DNA from: Vibrio inusitatus
GTDB lineage: Bacteria > Pseudomonadota > Gammaproteobacteria > Enterobacterales > Vibrionaceae
Direction: 5' to 3'
NCBI GenBank assembly: GCA_024346935.1
Contig: AP024878.1
Coordinates: 1,550,001-1,614,000, forward strand
Length of the DNA: 64,000 bases
Of this stretch, positions 61,380 through 64,000 are shown piece after piece. The position numbers were made by a program, and so were the translations under genes. Under the pieces are notes generated by a model. It had not been told where the DNA came from. It ran no database searches and saw nothing but the letters and a program-made list of their open reading frames with translations. The first letter of the stretch is position 1; each line of letters begins with the position of its first letter.

Positions 61380-63743
61380 TTGCGTTCAGGATTTATACTA
61401 ACTCGTCAAAGTAAAGATTTAGGTTTTTCTAGCCTTATTGAGCTTTGGGTATCTACAGATCTAGGTCCTACTTTGCTACAAATCCCAGAGCAGAAGTCTG
61501 TCTACTTTATAAACACCTCTTTCGAGGCACAGGTTAAGCAATTAGCAAAACAGTGTAATATTCCCTGTGAGACTAAATCACTTCCTCTAAAAACCTTTCA
61601 GTTAGAGGCAACTACTGCCTGCTACTTCCATACTCGAAAGCATGCCTCAGATTTTGAAACCGTATTAATTGATCACTCTATTCCCATCTATGAATCCGAT
61701 ATACGACTTGTAGATCGTTACCTAATGGAGCGATTTATTCAGGGGCAAATAGAATTTGATGGTGTCGAGGAGCAAGTCCATGGTTTTACCAAAGTAGGGA
61801 ATGCACAATGCCGAGCCGCTAAAGAATACTCACCACGCTTAACCGTTGTTTCTTTGGATATAGAATGTTCCGCCAAAGGCGTTCTCTATTCTGTGGGATT
61901 AGATTCCAAGCTCGATAGCCGCGTCATCATGATTGGCGAAGTACAACCAAAACAAGACACTCCCATTCAATGGGTAGAGAATGAACGCGCTCTTCTTGTT
62001 GCCTTGATTAACTGGTTTAGTCAATTTGATCCTGACATCATCGTAGGTTGGAATGTGATTGGTTTTGACATGCGACTTTTAGTACAGAGAGCAGAGCAGA
62101 ACAAATTGCGGCTGACACTTGGCCGAGGCAAACAAGCCTGTTTTTATCGACAATCTAATCAAAGCCAACAAGGCTTTATTACCATACCAGGACGGGTGGT
62201 GATAGACGGTATCGATGGTCTCAAATCGGCGACTTATTCTTTCGATTCTTGGTCATTGGAGTCTGTCTCTCAAGAACTGCTTCATGAAGGCAAAGCAATA
62301 CACAACGTGCAGGACAGAATGGAAGAGATAAATCACATGTTCCATCATGATAAGCCGGCTCTTGCTAAGTACAACCTTCAAGATTGTGTGTTAGTAAACA
62401 AGATATTTGAGAAGACCCATCTACTCGACTACCTCATTCAGCGCAGTAAATTGACAGGTCTAGCCCTTGATCGTATTGGTGGCAGTGTTGCCGCATTCTC
62501 TAACCTATACCTTCCACGCCTTCATAGGGGTGGCTATGTGGCACCTAATCTAACGCCAAACGATTGGATTGCCAGTCCTGGCGGATTTGTTATGGACTCA
62601 AGCCCCGGCTTATATGATTCTGTTCTTGTGCTTGATTTTAAAAGCCTGTATCCCGCTATTATTCGTAGCTTTCTGATAGATCCTATGGGGTTAATAGAAG
62701 GGCTAAAGCTAGAAATTGGCAATGAACCAGACCAAGCAGTACCTGGTTTTCGCAAAGCGCAATTTCATAGAGAAAAACACTTTTTACCCAACCTCATTGA
62801 AGAGCTTTGGCAAGCCCGAGATAAGGCAAAGAAAGACAAAGAAGTGGCTTTTTCTCAGGCCATTAAGATCATCATGAATTCCTTTTACGGTGTATTGGGC
62901 TCTTCCGGTTGTCGCTTCTTTGATACGCGATTGGCATCATCGATTACCCTACGTGGTCACGAGATAATGAAGACCACACGAAAGCTTATCGAGGAACAAG
63001 GTTATGAAGTGATCTATGGCGATACTGATTCGACGTTTGTATCCCTCAAAAATGAGTGCTCTCAACAGCAGGCAGATAGAATTGGTAATGCACTGACCAA
63101 GCACATTAATGGCTGGTGGACGCAACACTTAACCGAAGAATATAACCTCACCTCTCTACTTGAACTGGAATATGAAACCCACTTCTCACGATTTTTCATG
63201 CCTACCATACGAGGTTCAGAAACAGGGTCAAAAAAACGCTATGCCGGTTTGATTACTGAGGGTTCGGACTCACGTATTGTGTTTAAAGGCTTAGAAAGTG
63301 CACGAAGTGACTGGACTGAGCTGGCGCGAGATTTTCAGGCTCACCTCTACAAGCTCATCTTTGACGGTTCCGATCCCACACAATTTATTGTTGATACGGT
63401 CGAACAAGTTGAGAACGGAGAATTGGATAATAAACTAGTGTATCGAAAGCGACTTCGCCGAAGGCTACACGAATATCAAAAGAACATACCACCACAGGTG
63501 CGCGCTGCTCGCTTAGCCGATGAAATCAACCAACAACTTGGGCGGCCACTGCAATATCAAAACCGCGGGCGAATCTCCTATATGATGACAATCATTGGGC
63601 CGGAACCCCTTGAATACGTTAAGAATAAAATAGACTACGAGCACTATATAGATAAACAGATAAAACCGATTGCCGATGCCATTTTGCCCTTCGTTGGGCT
63701 AAAGTTTGATGATATCAATGCTCCTCAGCTTGGGCTGTTCTAA
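61380..63743 (+). CDS. polB: DNA polymerase II
   Basis: A 787-aa family B DNA polymerase (Pol II), SOS-induced and used in replication restart and translesion synthesis. The 3'-5' exonuclease motifs (SLDIECSAKG, GWNVIGFDMRLL, YNLQDCVLV) lie in the first half. The polymerase motifs LDFKSLYPAIIRSFLIDP, the KIIMNSFYGVLGSS helix and the catalytic YGDTDSTFV lie in the second half. The family's usual length is 783-790. The start is TTG at 61380 with AAAGG upstream; RSGFILTR follows the E. coli AQAGFILTR start. The stop codon touches a MITE-like repeat. Confidence 0.96.
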   Translation: MRSGFILTRQSKDLGFSSLIELWVSTDLGPTLLQIPEQKSVYFINTSFEAQVKQLAKQCNIPCETKSLPLKTFQLEATTACYFHTRKHASDFETVLIDHSIPIYESDIRLVDRYLMERFIQGQIEFDGVEEQVHGFTKVGNAQCRAAKEYSPRLTVVSLDIECSAKGVLYSVGLDSKLDSRVIMIGEVQPKQDTPIQWVENERALLVALINWFSQFDPDIIVGWNVIGFDMRLLVQRAEQNKLRLTLGRGKQACFYRQSNQSQQGFITIPGRVVIDGIDGLKSATYSFDSWSLESVSQELLHEGKAIHNVQDRMEEINHMFHHDKPALAKYNLQDCVLVNKIFEKTHLLDYLIQRSKLTGLALDRIGGSVAAFSNLYLPRLHRGGYVAPNLTPNDWIASPGGFVMDSSPGLYDSVLVLDFKSLYPAIIRSFLIDPMGLIEGLKLEIGNEPDQAVPGFRKAQFHREKHFLPNLIEELWQARDKAKKDKEVAFSQAIKIIMNSFYGVLGSSGCRFFDTRLASSITLRGHEIMKTTRKLIEEQGYEVIYGDTDSTFVSLKNECSQQQADRIGNALTKHINGWWTQHLTEEYNLTSLLELEYETHFSRFFMPTIRGSETGSKKRYAGLITEGSDSRIVFKGLESARSDWTELARDFQAHLYKLIFDGSDPTQFIVDTVEQVENGELDNKLVYRKRLRRRLHEYQKNIPPQVRAARLADEINQQLGRPLQYQNRGRISYMMTIIGPEPLEYVKNKIDYEHYIDKQIKPIADAILPFVGLKFDDINAPQLGLF

Positions 63744-63841
63744 TTATACCAATCACAGCGAGTAACTGCGCTCAGAAGTAGCGTTGGAAAACGCTGAATA
63801 ACCCGCTAGGATGAGCCGCTATTTACTACGATTGGTATTAA
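63744..63841. repeat. MITE-like palindromic repeat, copy C (short form)
   Basis: Left end TTATACCAATCACAGCGAGT and right end (minus-strand reading) TTAATACCAATCGTAGTAAA are imperfect inverted repeats matching copies B and D; the middle holds a small AGCGTTGGAAAACGCT hairpin. The element begins directly behind the polB stop codon TAA (63741-63743). Confidence 0.75.
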
Positions 63842-63896
63842 TACAATTAAAGCGTACAATCGCGCTAATTATCAAAGATACCGCTAAGGAAATCTA

Positions 63897-64000
63897 ATGA
63901 CTGAACTTTTGTCTTACGATGACACCATCGATACCGCTTACGACATTTTTCTTGAGATGGCCCCAGATAACCTAGAAGCTGCTGATGTGGCACTATTCAC
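63897..64000 (+). CDS. DUF440 (YciU-like) dsDNA-mimic protein, partial
   Basis: The start codon at 63897 follows AAGGAAATCTA. The first 34 residues (MTELLSYDDTIDTAYDIFLE then MAPDNLEAADVALFT) match the strongly acidic start of the DUF440 / YciU / HI1450 family, proposed to mimic the charge of double-stranded DNA. The frame runs out of the window; the full protein would have about 105 residues. Confidence 0.8.
   Translation, partial: MTELLSYDDTIDTAYDIFLEMAPDNLEAADVALF

Noticed and set aside
1..64000. CRISPR arrays, rRNA genes, complete IS elements, prophage structural genes
   Set aside because: None seen: no regularly spaced repeats with unique spacers, no rRNA sequence, and no transposase or capsid-like open frame.

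Overview
The window looks like a chromosomal segment of a Vibrio-type marine gammaproteobacterium (Vibrionaceae). The signs are the alternative norspermidine pathway (nspC, carboxynorspermidine synthase, fused diaminobutyrate aminotransferase/decarboxylase), the PanP-type aspartate decarboxylase next to hexR, a tfoX-type competence regulator, a polB / varA(uvrY)-uvrC-pgsA block followed by a Gly/Leu/Cys tRNA cluster, a ToxR/ToxS-like membrane regulator pair, and low-to-moderate GC. All identifications come from reading the sequence and remembered family features; no search was run.

Layout. 1-2.9 kb: thrS (C-terminal end outside the window) and a DUF3581 gene. 3-6.7 kb: a HAD phosphatase, then a scarred region with a frameshifted DUF4144 gene, a lipoprotein, a decayed second copy of the DUF4144/small-membrane-protein pair, and a relic of the 3' end of ydiJ. 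6.7-11 kb: a YdjM-like membrane protein and the large flavin/Fe-S dehydrogenase ydiJ. 11-21.4 kb: a DUF2786 protein, a small CxxC protein, a SulA-like SOS protein with a LexA box, purC with a PurR box, tfoX, lysO, an exported protein, panP, hexR, an iron alcohol dehydrogenase and grxA. 21.5-25.6 kb: an AT-rich accessory block whose minus-strand genes are divergent paralogues of housekeeping genes: an HPF/RaiA-like protein, a TolC paralogue and an RpoH paralogue that lacks the core-binding middle of a sigma factor. 25.6-31 kb: pdxY, the outer-membrane phospholipase and an aaeXAB-like efflux operon. 31.5-35.2 kb: glutamate decarboxylase with an AspT-type antiporter, and a 48-aa gene. 35.4-41.6 kb: nitrilase, fabV, a GcvR-like ACT protein, an amidohydrolase and small membrane proteins. 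41.6-49.4 kb: two related 14-TM MFS exporters, the ToxR/ToxS-like pair, a beta-barrel protein, an arylsulfatase and a DUF4345 protein. 49.6-55.4 kb: the norspermidine gene cluster behind a long structured leader with a candidate leader peptide. 55.4-64 kb: an MscS channel, seven tRNAs, pgsA, uvrC, uvrY/varA, polB and the start of a DUF440 gene.

The most unusual items are (i) the RpoH-derived protein with regions 2-3 missing, upstream of a TolC paralogue; (ii) a family of palindromic, MITE-like repeats, three of whose four recognisable copies meet the stop codon of a coding gene; (iii) the roughly 355-nt leader with hairpins and a short uORF ending in Pro-stop ahead of the norspermidine genes; (iv) the ToxR/ToxS-like pair beside twin exporters and a beta-barrel; (v) glutamate decarboxylase paired with an AspT-type rather than a GadC-type antiporter.
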